NCBI GenBank assembly: GCA_033063855.1
Contig: CP093829.1
Coordinates: forward strand, 3,048,243-3,112,242
DNA: 64,000 bases
Direction of reading: 5' to 3'
Source: Smittia aterrima
Lineage: Eukaryota; Arthropoda; Insecta; Diptera; Chironomidae
The notes under the pieces were generated by a model, which saw only the letters and a program-made list of their open reading frames with translations, had not been told where the DNA came from and ran no database searches. The position numbers and the translations under genes were made by a program. Shown one piece after another: positions 22,801 to 33,108 of this stretch (position 1 is its first letter; the number at the start of each line of letters is the position of its first letter).

Positions 22801-24401
22801 GCTAAAGCCTAAGACACTGAAGATTGAATTGAAAGAGTCGACTTAAGAATATTTATTTCAATAAGACGAAGAAAGCTTTAGACTTCATTTCCCTCAAGCG
22901 ATTCTTAAAACCAGTTTTTATTTCCATTCTGTTTACATTCTATTTTCGGAATGGAACTTTCGTAGCATAAATTCAGGGTCAACGTTCTCGTTTGTAACCG
23001 CGAGCGAAGAGCAATGAGAAGTATCTAAGAAGTTTAAGGTCGACGCGATAAAAAGAACTCGGAATTGAATTAAAGAGCTTAGAACTCCAGTAGAACATTC
23101 CTCGTCCGATTGTTTCCTGTTCCAAGAACATTTTTCACATCACTTCACTCGATAGCTCGAGGGGAATTTTAGAACGTTTCATAAGCGACACATCGATTGT
23201 TTACTCGAATGCCAAACGTTTAAACAGGTTCTCTGGCTTCCGGCAAGTTGAATCGTCTGTGTCGTCGTCTCAAGGGAAGAACAGAGAATGAATTTAAATT
23301 CTGCGGTTGTAAGCGGTCTCCATTACAATTGAGAAATTCGGTAGCTCACAATGGAGAGCTCTCGTTAAACGTGACAACTTTGTTATTCTCGGCACGGGCT
23401 TCAGAGAAATTTCAACGGAAAATCCGTCGATTCACTAAACAATTAAATCGTTTTCTGTTGAACGCGCAAAAAAAAAGTTAAAGCGATTGTAATTAAGCAA
23501 TTGAAGTGGTTTAACATTAAATCGCTGAACGAAATCATGGAATGGAATTAACTCATTAATCGAGAAAATTTCTTGCTTTCTTTCATTTGATTGCTGAAGA
23601 TTTCATCTTTAAATTTTACAGTTGCATGGGAGAGTACAATAAAGTTCTGTAATAAAAAATGGTTTTAATGATGTTTCAGAACATTTCTTGCGATTAGAAC
23701 TTTCCCGAGCGCATCGAATCGGAGTCATAAAACTTTTTAATGTGTTGCGAGTTGTGCAAGGTAGCACCAAAGTATTTATGCTTGGTAAGGTATTCACTTG
23801 ACGTAAAGTAAACAAAAATTCTTTTCGATAAGATAACGAGTCAACGCATGCTCACTGCGAGCCGACTTATGAGTAATAAGATTGAGTATTCACTTACGAT
23901 TGCTTTCATTTGTCCGTAGACTGTTATTCCAACCATGGGAGCGAAATGAATCGTCACACCCGGCTCGACAATCAACTTTGCATTACGTTGAACATCCAGG
24001 TCTTGTCGTAGAAGGTATGGACTCTCACTCAGAGACAAAGTCTTTTCTCCACTAATTTCCTGTTCATTTATTTCAGTGAATCGCGTGGGAATTTCGCCAG
24101 CATCGGGCACAACTTCATGAAGATTGTTATTCACATTTAAATTCACTTGTTTCCTGTCGTCAATTTCTTCGAAGTTATGATAATCGTGATGTTTGTTCTC
24201 ATCGATTGGCTCGTAGAACTCACTTTCACTCATTGCTTTATTATTTAGATCACTAACATCATTCTCATCGCTCTTTGAGCTGATGAACTCAACGTCGTCT
24301 AATTGCTGACACTCATGAACTTTTATTGTGTTCAGGAAATAGTAGAAGAGCCAAATCTGCAGCAAAGTCTTGTAAACGTTTCTTAATTTATATTTTGGCA
24401 T
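10810..24401 (-). CDS. bark: bark beetle / Anakonda, tricellular septate-junction transmembrane protein
   Basis: Nine coding exons: 24401-23898, 20054-19876, 19818-14634, 14572-13528, 13471-13057, 12995-12717, 12602-12579, 12515-12171, 12115-10810. They total 9,282 nt, 3,093 residues, close to what I recall for the fly protein. Order: signal peptide region (about 1-32); acidic linker; parallel beta-helix repeats through most of the ectodomain; SRCR domains at about 199-301, 1079-1185 and 1926-2032; CUB-like stretches; a C-type-lectin-like domain at about 2602-2699 (CPPGW to FICE); one transmembrane helix at about 2709-2733; a basic then Pro/Ser-rich tail of about 360 residues ending ETEF, which fits a class I PDZ ligand. 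In Drosophila, Bark organises tricellular contacts of septate epithelia. Its first intron hosts another gene. 5' UTR introns are likely (acceptor-like TTTTCAG just upstream). Confidence 0.93.
12579..12602 (-). other. bark: 24-nt micro-exon of bark
   Basis: A micro-exon coding for LFDIQFWN (with split codons at each end) lies between a 114-nt and a 63-nt intron. The acceptor is CATCATTAG and the donor CAG/GTAGGA. It is needed to keep the frame between exons 12995-12717 and 12515-12171. The only alternative acceptor further upstream would leave an intron of about 30 nt. Confidence 0.75.
20513..20549 (+). promoter_or_regulatory. TATA-Inr core promoter of the nested gene
   Basis: TATAAA at 20514-20519 lies about 32 nt upstream of the A of TCAGTG (20544-20549), the canonical arthropod spacing. 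The start codon follows 24 nt later. Confidence 0.65.
20570..21352 (+). CDS. Intronless secreted protein nested in the bark intron, family not recognised
   Basis: Encodes 260 residues. The start is the ATG at 20570; the GTG just before it is not used. It has a clear signal peptide (MISLSTISFVLLLVVARVSC), no membrane segment and no GPI-type tail. The mature part is Lys/Asp-rich and probably helical. It has about nine cysteines, three of them in similar contexts (SCFLNYMLQK, DCLQKYLMKK, DCLAQNARKG), which suggests a threefold internal repeat of a small helical unit. Two NxS/T sites are visible (NST, NLS). The promoter has TATA and Inr; AATAAA follows at 21431. It is transcribed against bark. 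Helical, Cys-containing secreted proteins of this kind occur widely in insects, but I cannot name the family or its function. Confidence 0.85.
   Translation: MISLSTISFVLLLVVARVSCESYSKSCFLNYMLQKDLLDKTFEIYKNGEKVDAKCEAAVNSTVSQLRASTNDICISDFYRRKLVSETLVKEYLMPQFRSSQPEVHFDDRFTAFKGKAGNLSRVICNNQHIFKPNLRAMMRNGRYKKDSKSKEIDCLQKYLMKKNKPLEEECRKIVEPMKEDFYRSTGNDMKRVFSPPNDNLVNLDCLAQNARKGQLFEKIFFFVVLAATKNMNDKQIDVLLRSAEGVITSSTRLMFECMI
22646..22777 (+). CDS. Short ORF of 43 codons inside the bark intron (uncertain)
   Basis: ATG to TGA encoding a charged peptide that begins MSDEIKKRPIDLNSVGIAYD and continues with an acidic stretch and KQRKRGDF. Its composition looks more coding-like than the surrounding frames. 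It could be a small peptide, the first coding exon of an alternative transcript, or chance. I found no convincing donor or partner exon. Confidence 0.2.
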   Translation: MSDEIKKRPIDLNSVGIAYDSGCEHSDLDSNNKQRKRGDFSSI

Positions 24402-27076
24402 TTTTAATTTATTTTTCTTTCATCAACTTGATCACTTGACAGCCTGAAAACGAATGAAATCATTAAAGTTGCCCTTCCCAAGAAAAATTACGTTTATCAA
24501 AGCGATAAATTCTTATCATGTCGCGATAGCTTTTGTTGTCGATAAGACAAAGAATTCGAGTTCCCGCCTATGTTGAAACAGAATGTTCTCGTTAGAGCGG
24601 AAGGATCGCATGATCAGTTCATAACGATCGCATGTCTGCTAATGGCTTCAGTTGACATTTCAGTACGTTCCCCTTTTGAGTTTACTTCCATTCTCCATAA
24701 AGAGCGAAGAAATCAAACACTTTTGCTTTCAACCTTCATTCACAAGCGGCAATTCATGTTTTATGCAACAGTAAGTAGCGCAAATTATTTTCTATGCGCA
24801 GATCATTTGTTAGATCACAGGCCAATCACGTCCACACACAAACGTTCACTTTGCTTTACGATGATTCGCGTTTTGAGTAATTTTTGCACACACCGAGACT
24901 TCCGAGAAGACGTTTGGTTGTCTTGAAAACCAGTTCTGATCGCGATGCTTGATAAAATATCTGCAAACAATTTGTTTTGGTTTTGAAGAAAATGACGCCG
25001 TGGGTCGAACCGCAATTTACTGGAAATCTCTTAACTTACGGCATCGTGAAGATCATCAGAAGGAAATTGAATTTTAAATGCAACGTCACAAGCACAACAA
25101 AGCAATCAAAGTCAAATTAACATTTTAAGGTAATTAACTTGTAGACTATTTCATGAATGAAAGTCGATAAGCGACGGTTGTTCCTAGAAAACAAAAACTC
25201 GATGACTCATTTAACTCGTTTGTGAATAATGAAGTGAAGTATTTTATGTTTATCAGCGTCGACGTGACGCTTCGTGGCCTTGATGCATTTAAAATTTAAA
25301 ATTCAATTCACTTCTCTCTTATTTCCACTTCATTCAAGCCAAGCATGATAATTCGTTGCGCTCAAGAAGTTTCACACATGGCAGCAAAGCGTGAAATTTC
25401 TAAGGTATTGTCGTCTTCAACGAAAATCCATAACGAAACAGGTCAAAGAACTTATTCTTAGTAAAAGAGAAACGAAATTATTCCGATCACTCGTCATTCG
25501 TTCGACACAAAAAACAATTGCGCTAAGGTCACAAGAACTTTTTTTTTTTCATGAAGTTGCAACATTCACAATGTCATCGAATGAATGAGATGATTCATAG
25601 TTTGATCTCTGCTACTTGAATTACAACTTATTTGGTCATATCGTTAGCATCCTCGACGAATTCTTCATGATTCACACGCAGATCCCACTTTTACGTTTTT
25701 CTTGTAATTAAATTAACATTTTTATCACTTCTCCGAACTCAAAGAAGTCATTTCTCGAAGTGGAATCTAACAACTGGCTTTGTTTTTGTCAGTAGATATG
25801 ACGAAATAACTTTGAAGTCACAGACACACAAGGCGAACAGTGTAAGACGCTAATTAACATTTTTGAAGATGTGTGGCTTAACGTATTTTCACTCTTATTT
25901 GCCTCGAACTGAGAGTTGAGGAGAAACTTCATTTTTATTGATTTTTCCCGGGTTTGAAATTATTTAGAACGCGATCGATAAATTTTGTTTTCAACCCAAT
26001 TTCGTTTGTTGTGTTCAGGACAATATTTTCATTTGCACTAACGCATTCACTTACAGCGAATGAGTTTTCCAAGTTTTTTGTAATTTTTCTTTCATGATTC
26101 ATAACAAAGGCGAATAAATCAATAATCGCGCACGGACTGCAGTCGAGTCGAGTTTTTATTTTTAATTCAACGAAACATTGTTTCTCACTATTCACGAGGA
26201 AAACTAGCACAGCTCGCACCTTACACGCTTCAACGTTGTCGTTGATTAATTAAAGTTCTCGATAAGCTATCGCACAATGATAAGAAATCATCGAATGACT
26301 CAAGAAAATTTCTTTAAACTATTTCACGAGAACCGCAAAATTTCATTTCATTTCTCATCTTATTCGCCGTCCATTTCTTCGTTGTTAACAGACAAGAGTC
26401 TTTTTTACGAAACAGCAAACAAAGGTGAATTGAGTAAGATGAAGAAAAGAGAAAAAAAAATTCCAACGAACTTTATATTTCGCTGCGAACTTTAATTCAA
26501 CTTTATCAAATGAAATTTTCACTTTCGACACTTACGCCACGGATTTTTCACTGTCCCGATTGATTCTCGACACGATAACGATAAAAAATTACATAATTTT
26601 CCGGAAAATAAGAGAAAATCAACCAAAAAACTCTTCAGCAACGAGAAGGCACAATTTTTTCAGTTGTTCATCGGGCGCGGTTGAAGCGAAACTAACCCAA
26701 GTATGAGAAGAAAAGCAAGCGAGACTTCGTATTCACGGCAAGCGAACGAAGTAGAGAAACAAAAAACTACAACAGCCAAGCGAGGAAAACAAGTTTCGAT
26801 CACATGGCGAGAGTATAAAGCGACGACATTACATTCCCTCATACCACCTCGCGCCCTCTCGCTTTGTCCGTTTGTGGAGAAAAACTGCATAATTTCCACT
26901 AACACAAGTTTTATTTTCACCTGCGGTTACCTGTGTGATTCTACAATACTAAGCTTAGTTAATTATTCGTTTGTTTACGGAAAGATGGAGAGTTGAATGT
27001 GTTGGAGGTAAACAAAAATGAGCTTTTAGCGGCGTGTGCTGTTGTGTTGAAAGCAAAAGCTTTTAATGACCTTGCA
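24402..27076. other. 5' flank and probable 5' UTR introns of bark
   Basis: On the minus strand, TTTTCAG about 45 nt upstream of the bark start codon looks like a 3' splice site, so a non-coding leader exon probably lies further up. The rest is AT-rich with no recognisable coding region on either strand and no visible repeat family. Regulatory DNA for bark is the simplest reading. Confidence 0.45.
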
Positions 27077-28421
27077 TCACAATGCATCGAGCAATCCCAA
27101 CTGATCGAACTTCGGCAATGAATTCTTGATAATTTCTTGAAGTCTTTCATTCTTATAAAGACGTTTCTTGAAGGCTAAAGCTCTCTCGTTTGTCTGATGC
27201 GCATTTTCAAAACTCGAGTCGGGATCGTTTGACATCATAAGTGGCAGAATCAACATCGACGATGGGAATGCTACGAAATAAAAATGTTAGCGAAAATATT
27301 TGTCGAATACAGATCGACTTACCATAAAAATATTTTTCCATGACTTGAACTTGAAACTGATGCAATGTTGGAAGGTTCGGCACGTCAAATCTGCCTTTAG
27401 TCAAAATATCTTTGAGTTTGTAAAAATAAAATTGAGACAACTCAAATATTTTCGTCTGGCGAATTTCGTCGATCGATGATGTGAACAAGAAATACAACAA
27501 ATCGACTGCGGGATGAGCAACACAACAGAATTGAAAGTCAAGCTGGAAATGAAATATTTAAGATTGGAATGGATTTTCAATTTAATTTCTTACAAGAATC
27601 GAGTCGATCGGTTTTCCTTGTTGATCGTATTGGAACATTAAATTGTTCAGCCACAAATCGCCATGAATCAAAACTTTCATTTCTCCTTCTTTGTTATCAA
27701 AAACTTTGTTTGCATTCTCAAGCAAATTCTTCTTTAAAGTTTCTAATTTCTTGGCATAAACTTCGAAGCCTTTCCAACTCGCGACTTCAAATGTCAACGC
27801 GTCCATGTTTGAGCAGAAGAAATCGTGGAACGCTGAAGTCTCTCTTGAGAACATTCCGACTTTGTACTTTGAGAAGAGTTTTGGTTTCTGTTCCATGAAA
27901 ACCATTGAAGCAGCGTGGAAAGCCGCAAGTTTCTCAAGCGCCAACTTCAAGTGATTCTCGTCGAGTCCCACTTTGCGGTCAGCCATGATAAAATTCCTAT
28001 CTGCGAGATCTTCAAGAACTATAACTTCTTTCACTCGATCAACAGCAATTGCTTTAGGGAAAACATTTTTCTCAGCTTCTATTGTTTTAAGTAGTTTACT
28101 GAACCTTGGAAAAATGTTTTGAAAAATATCCATTTCCTTATCGTGAACGTCGTAACTGTCTGAGCCAAGTTTGTCCCTCGCAAGTTGAAGTGACGGCAAC
28201 ATTTTCACGATGTAACTTCCTCGTCGAATCTTTCCATTCTCTGTTTGAGTTGCACAAACTTTTACACGATACATTGTACTCGCGAATGCATCGCCAACTC
28301 CGCCGCACGGCCCAACAGAAATCGAATGAACTTTTAAACAATCGCTTCCGAGGAACTTTTGAAGAATTGACTCGAAATAATTTGCAGTAAGAAACTCGGG
28401 AGCTTCTATCAATTCAGACAT
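27077..28421 (-). CDS. EcKinase-like (CHK/DUF1679 family) small-molecule kinase
   Basis: Exons 28421-27594, 27542-27323 and 27270-27077 encode 413 residues, the normal size for insect ecdysteroid-kinase-like proteins. Visible kinase elements: a Gly-rich loop GPCGGVGDAFASTMYRV (about 38-54), a Lys in YIVKMLPS, VLEDL in the hinge, the Brenner/catalytic motif HGDLWLNN at about 253-260, and LDFQ in place of DFG at the start of exon 2. The family phosphorylates small alcohols; members have been linked to ecdysteroid 22-phosphorylation and xenobiotic detoxification (family knowledge). It is cytosolic, with no signal peptide. Substrate cannot be inferred. It ends about 2.7 kb from the bark start, same strand. 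Confidence 0.92.
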
Positions 28422-28470
28422 TTTTCTATCAACTGAATGCGATCACTGCGGAAGCTTCAAGCGAGACGAA

Positions 28471-28480
28471 CTTATAAAGC
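28471..28480 (-). promoter_or_regulatory. TATA box of the EcKinase gene
   Basis: The minus strand reads CTTTATAAG about 50 nt upstream of the start codon. CAGTG, a possible initiator, lies roughly 30 nt downstream, leaving a leader of about 25 nt. Confidence 0.5.
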
Positions 28481-28481
28481 G

Positions 28482-29197
28482 ATGCTGCCATAAATTTTAA
28501 TAAAAGAAACATTTTGCTGATGCACTAGCTAATCTGACAAAAGGCAAAGCAAATAGTAGAAACTCTAATCACTTTCAAAGGCATGCAACGACAAAGTGAA
28601 AGAATTTAAAGTCAAAACTGATCAGACAACACTGAAAATGTAAAAGCTTCGACTTGAATTAAGCCTGACATTTAACCTCTTTGTGAAACAAGAGAAGCGA
28701 AGAAGTCATTGACTAATTTAATAAATTCTACATCGTCAGAAGCAGCGAGAGAAACAGTCTCAGTTCGTCTTGATCTCATCAGCCGAGAGTATAAGACTTT
28801 CGAGATGATTTCGAGCTTTTCGAAGCAAACAAATTTATGCGAGATTCTGGTCACCTAATTGTTTTCACCTCTTTTTTGCGTCCTTTCCCCTCCCTTTTCG
28901 TATCCTTTTACCTGCTTTTTACCTGCTTTTGTTAGTACAAATAAGCTTACAAACTGCAAATAAAGTTAGTATTGAAAGTTATTTCAAAGAGTGAACATCA
29001 GAGTTTTAAATATTTAAAATAAATGTGTTAAGACATTTTTGTTCAGAAAGGAAAATTTTGCTATCATTTGACTCATTTCACACTCAACAGTGGAAAAGAT
29101 AAGACACGCTCTCATTGTCTTCTAAAATATTTATTTTATTTAGATTTCTAATATAGATTGACATTCAGAAAAGCTCATCACCGATCGTCACTTAAAA
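28482..29197. other. Divergent spacer between EcKinase and the F-box gene
   Basis: No gene is supported. It holds the 5' flanks of both neighbours and a short tandem repeat of TTTTACCTGC around 28906-28930. Confidence 0.45.
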
Positions 29198-30502
29198 ATG
29201 TCATTAAATCGAAATATTTCCGTTACTGAAGAAACAGAATTATCTGAGTTAAAAGTGAACAACAAGAAAATCAAATTATCTGAGTTAATAGTAAACAACA
29301 TGGATCCATTGAGATATTTTTTACGTTTCCTCGACCTGCCGGAAATGATCCTTCAACACTTGAGTGGCCAAGACTTGTTACATATTTCAGAAGTCAGCCC
29401 AACTAATTACGACTTTATAGCGTCGTCTAAAGTTCTAATGGAAAAAATTCAAATTGTTTTTGATATTCTTCGTCCGATCGAGAAAAGAGAAATTGATTTG
29501 TTAAAGAACAGCTCGAGATTATACCAGAACATTCAAGTACGACGAGAAAATAGAATTTCCAACAAAAAGAAGTTTCATGATAAATTAGATTGCTTCATTA
29601 CCAAATCGGTACTTGATTTTTTTCAAAGTAAGGCTCACGAATTGAAAACAGTTTCACTCCATGATGTTAGCTTTAGAGAAATGCTCGATATGTGGAAATT
29701 TCTCTCATCAATCGAATCAAGTGTAGAAAGCCTCGATGTCAGTTTTTCTAGCAACTTCATGTTCTCGTCATTAAATATTGAATCTCTAGGAGATTTAAAA
29801 TTTCCAAAACTTAAACAGTTATCATTGTTTTTTCATCAAAAATGTCCAGGCTTGTTCAAAGCTTTTTCTACATTTTTGTCAAACTCTGTTGCGATTGAAA
29901 AATTTGAGTTTGGTGGTTGTTCTCAAAACAATAATGTTTTCCAAAAATTTCTTGTAAATCTCGACCAAGTAACAAATTTGAAGCTTGCTCTATATGACGT
30001 TCATGAAATGTTCAAAGATCAAACTTTCAAAAGATATCAATTTAAGCTTAAAAGTCTGACAATAGGTGGTATCTTGTTTGATAGTATTCACAGCTTATAT
30101 TTTGGGCACTTCCTAGAATCACAAAGCGAATATCTCGAACACTTGTCACTCGATGCATCCTACGAAAGTGATATTTTCGACGTAGTCATGAAAATGCCAA
30201 AGTTAAAAAGTCTATGCCTCGATGGTATTAGTTTGGAGTGGGAACAAATTCCAAGTGAAGTTTCTAACTCAATCACTGATCTAAAATTGGAATCTGTAGA
30301 CTCTATAACTTTAAGATTTCTATTGAAGTCAATGCCGAAAGTAAGAAAACTTAGCATCGAATCATTTCCTCCAGGTGATTCAGAAAGGATAAAATCAATT
30401 ATAAGAAAGTCTGAAAAATTTTATGCAAAAACGATCGATGTCAACAAAATAGAAGAATATTGGTACCATATCACCAGAGACCAGAATTTTACTCGAAATT
30501 AA
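29198..30502 (+). CDS. F-box protein with degenerate leucine-rich repeats, intronless
   Basis: Encodes 434 residues in a single exon. An F-box-like segment spans about 42-85 (LDLPEMILQHLSGQDLLHIS, then a Ser/Pro turn and a second helix). Irregular leucine-rich repeats follow from about 150 to 400 (patterns such as LKTVSLHDV, ESLDVSF, LKQLSLFF, LEHLSLDA, LKSLCLDG, VRKLSIES). F-box/LRR proteins recruit substrates to SCF ubiquitin ligases, with the LRR as the likely substrate surface (family knowledge). The N terminus has a small internal duplication (LSELKVNN / LSELIVNN). Being intronless and divergent suggests a rapidly evolving lineage-specific member. Neither orthology nor target can be assigned. 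Confidence 0.8.
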   Translation: MSLNRNISVTEETELSELKVNNKKIKLSELIVNNMDPLRYFLRFLDLPEMILQHLSGQDLLHISEVSPTNYDFIASSKVLMEKIQIVFDILRPIEKREIDLLKNSSRLYQNIQVRRENRISNKKKFHDKLDCFITKSVLDFFQSKAHELKTVSLHDVSFREMLDMWKFLSSIESSVESLDVSFSSNFMFSSLNIESLGDLKFPKLKQLSLFFHQKCPGLFKAFSTFLSNSVAIEKFEFGGCSQNNNVFQKFLVNLDQVTNLKLALYDVHEMFKDQTFKRYQFKLKSLTIGGILFDSIHSLYFGHFLESQSEYLEHLSLDASYESDIFDVVMKMPKLKSLCLDGISLEWEQIPSEVSNSITDLKLESVDSITLRFLLKSMPKVRKLSIESFPPGDSERIKSIIRKSEKFYAKTIDVNKIEEYWYHITRDQNFTRN

Positions 30503-31010
30503 ATCGATAACTAACAAATATTTTGCTAATAGATTATAATTCATTTAAAATTTCATTGTTTGCTTTATTTTACAAAATCCATGAAATAAATTAAAATAAA
30601 ATAAATTCCAAACGTGTTTCGATACTTTGGCACAACTTCCATGAAAACTAATTTGGCACACGAAGCCGCAAGTGTCTAATTCGTTATCTTCTGTTATCGG
30701 CTCTCCACATTCGCCTTTATGACTGACATTGTTCTTTTTCGTATTTTCCTTTTTGCGAGCGTAAAAAATTTATTGTTACTTGGATTTTCTCAAATTTTTA
30801 TTTCTAGTTATCAGTTTTAATTTCTATTTCATGATTTACGCACGGTAAATAGCGCATATATCGAGACGTTTAATTGATTAGCAACGCCTTATTTTTTCAG
30901 TTGCATAAATAATTCAAATTTTTGGAGATCGTGAGTCATCGTTTGTAGACTTTTGCAAAGAAAAGAGTTTTAATCAAAATCGAGTGAAATTAAATTAAAA
31001 CTTAGACAAA
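30503..31010. other. Spacer between the F-box gene and the SMYD array
   Basis: Contains AATAAA-type signals for the F-box gene near 30580-30600 and, at its right end, the first copy of the promoter block that precedes every SMYD gene. Confidence 0.6.
30897..30931 (+). promoter_or_regulatory. Inr-DPE core promoter of SMYD copy 1
   Basis: TCAGTTG at 30897-30903 with +1 at 30899, and AGATCG at exactly +28 (30926-30931). A TTTTTT run before TCAG means it could instead be a 3' splice site of a leader intron. Confidence 0.5.
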
Positions 31011-32850
31011 ATGCCTTTGACCTACGACTGTGATCATGATGAAGGTCTGCTATGGGAGTTTTTAGCCAGCTCTTGTGAGATTGATAATGTTCCAAAGGAG
31101 TTTAGCCGAATAAAAGAGAATTCGGAACGTATCAGATTCTTCTTAAAACGCTATGAAGAATTTGGCGTAATTACTCGTCTTGAAAGCAAACTGAAATTGG
31201 ATAAGAACAATGCGATCGCTGAATCATGTCGCACAAAAGGCAATCAATTTTATCAGAAAAGTCAGTTTCTCGATGCACTTTCATCTTACAATGAAAGTTT
31301 GTGTTTCGCTGAGCCAGGTAAGATTGTTTTTGTTTCAAAAGAGTTTTGCGAGATAAACACTTCAAGAAACTCTTCTTCTCTTTATGTTTCAAGTAATCTA
31401 ATAAAAAATTCATTTAACTTTAATTTCAGGATCCAAAAATATTGCTCTGGCCTACGCAAATCGTTCTGCTGTTTACTGTGAGCTGAAACTGTATGAGAAA
31501 TGTTTGAAGAACATCGAGTTGGCAAAGGCAAATCAATATCCCAACCCGGATAAATTGAATAAGCGAGAAGAGACTTGCTTGGAGATGATCAACAATAAGA
31601 GCAGCAAATTGAGTCCTTCGAATGTTCCGATCGGCGCAGAATTTTTGAAATTATCACATCCAGCAAACAAGAAACTTCCATTCATAGCTGATTGCCTCGA
31701 GTTGAAAACTAACAAAAAATTTGGTCGACACATAATCACGAAAACTGCATTGCAACCTGGAGATGTCGTTTGCTGTGAAGAACCGTTCGTCAAATTCCTG
31801 AAGCCTGCTCATCGATTCAAGTATTGCGCAAACTGCTTAAACGACAACTTCTTGGATCTCTTTCCATGCAACGAATGTACTTCAACAATGTTTTGCTCTG
31901 AAGAGTGTGAACAAGTTGGACAGCAAAAGTTTCACAAGTTTGAATGTCCTGTTATCGATTCGTTAATTGGCTTGAATGAGAATTGGTGGATGGGCTTGAG
32001 AACTTTCTTCGAAGCATTACACATTTGCGATGGAAACTTGGAGGATCTCAAAGCTTTGATTGAAGAGAACAAAAACTCTTCGAAGACTCTTCTCGACTAT
32101 GAATTTCCGACCGAAACTAAAACTGTCCTCAAAGCAATTGATGCTTTGTCAACAAGTGAAAGCAAAAGAAGTGAAGATGAAATACTTCAACGAGCAGGAA
32201 CAATTGCAATCGGATGCTATTTGGTTGTGAAGCATTCTCAACTCGGAGAGATTTTGGCAACAAGAAGCGATGAAGACTTCTTTTACTCGTTTATCTTCAA
32301 ACATAGTCAAATTGCTGCAGTCAACAGCCATTCACTTCACAACGGCGTAGTGAACAAATCTGAGGTAGCAAATAATACAAACTATGGATCTGCAATGTTT
32401 CCTTTCTGTTCTCTCTTGAATCATTCATGTGCTTCGAACGTTATTCATATTCCTTCGGATAACAAGAGCTATATCATCATCATTCGACCCATTCCAGCTG
32501 GAGGTCAACTTTTTGACGATTATGGATACGAACACAGCTCCAAAACGCTGCAGCAACGACAGGCTATGTTATTGCACAATTACAAGTTTAAGTGTTCTTG
32601 CGAAGCTTGCAAAGGAAACTATCCTCTCTTCGATGATCTGGAAAGCAAAGATTTTCGTTTTAATTTGTTCGTCTCTAACGACTTAAATTTCGACCTCGCG
32701 AGAGAGAACTTCAAGTCATATTGCGACTATTTGAAGAAGATGGATCGCCAATATCCAAGTTACGCGATCTCTTGTGTTCAAGACTGTTTCGTAGAATGCA
32801 TTAAAATTTTTGCTACCACAGACTTCAAGATAAAACTTTGTGAACATTAA
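31011..32850 (+). CDS. SET-MYND methyltransferase-like protein, SMYD4 type, copy 1
   Basis: Exons 31011-31317 and 31430-32850 encode 575 residues. Order: a variable first 30 or so residues; a TPR-like helical region (about 60-150, including RTKGNQFYQKSQFLDALSSY); the first SET segment with FGRHI and GDVVCCEEPF; a MYND zinc finger at about 234-277 with all eight Cys/His ligands (CANC, CNEC, CSEEC, HKFEC); the second SET segment with NHSC near 432 and LFDDYGYEH; a post-SET CSCEAC near 491. Proteins of this layout methylate lysines or act as chromatin co-factors; the fly SMYD4-like genes are poorly understood (family knowledge). It is the most divergent copy at the N terminus (MPLTYDCD against MSLS in the others). 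Confidence 0.9.
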
Positions 32851-32990
32851 TTTGAAATGAATGTTCTAACATTAAAGACCAAATAAATTTTGACAAAATA
32901 CAAAACTTTTTCATTTTATATTCAAAGCAAATATACAAGCTTAAGCCATTGATTTCAGCCGAGTTCTGATGTATTTCTTCTACACTTGTT

Positions 32991-33028
32991 TCAGTTGCCA
33001 TAATTATTCAAATTCTTTTTGGAGATCG
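32991..33028 (+). promoter_or_regulatory. Promoter block of SMYD copy 2
   Basis: TCAGTTG at 32991-32997 and AGATCG at 33023-33028. The spacing is +31, three bases longer than in copy 1, so DPE function is less certain. Confidence 0.4.
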
Positions 33029-33108
33029 TGAGTCATCTTTTGTAGACTTTTGCAGAGAAGAAAGAATTTATTGAAAATCGAGTAAAATTAAATTGAAGCT
33101 GGAACAAG

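Larger units (their letters stand above)
20055..23897 (-). other. bark: First coding intron of bark (3.84 kb), carrying a nested gene
   Basis: The donor is ATC/GTAAGT and the acceptor TTTTTTTAG/GGC; the joint is between codons. The intron contains the opposite-strand gene at 20570-21352 and a short unsupported ORF at 22646-22777. The remaining roughly 2.5 kb (21440-23897) is AT-rich without a recognisable gene and may hold regulatory DNA. Confidence 0.8.

Noticed and set aside
23248..23481. 77-codon plus-strand ORF in the bark intron
   Set aside because: Basic, low-information sequence without domain; likely chance.
26660..26996. Overlapping ORFs on both strands upstream of EcKinase
   Set aside because: Mutually antisense, no conserved features; probably bark 5' flank.
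28672..28854. Minus-strand 60-codon ORF between EcKinase and the F-box gene
   Set aside because: Ends in coding-looking residues, but its start is not supported, no domain is recognised and no partner exon is visible.
31171..31413. Minus-strand ORFs repeated in each SMYD unit (also 37414-37605, 39510-39767)
   Set aside because: They recur only because the units are duplicated; antisense to exon 1 and the intron with no independent signal.
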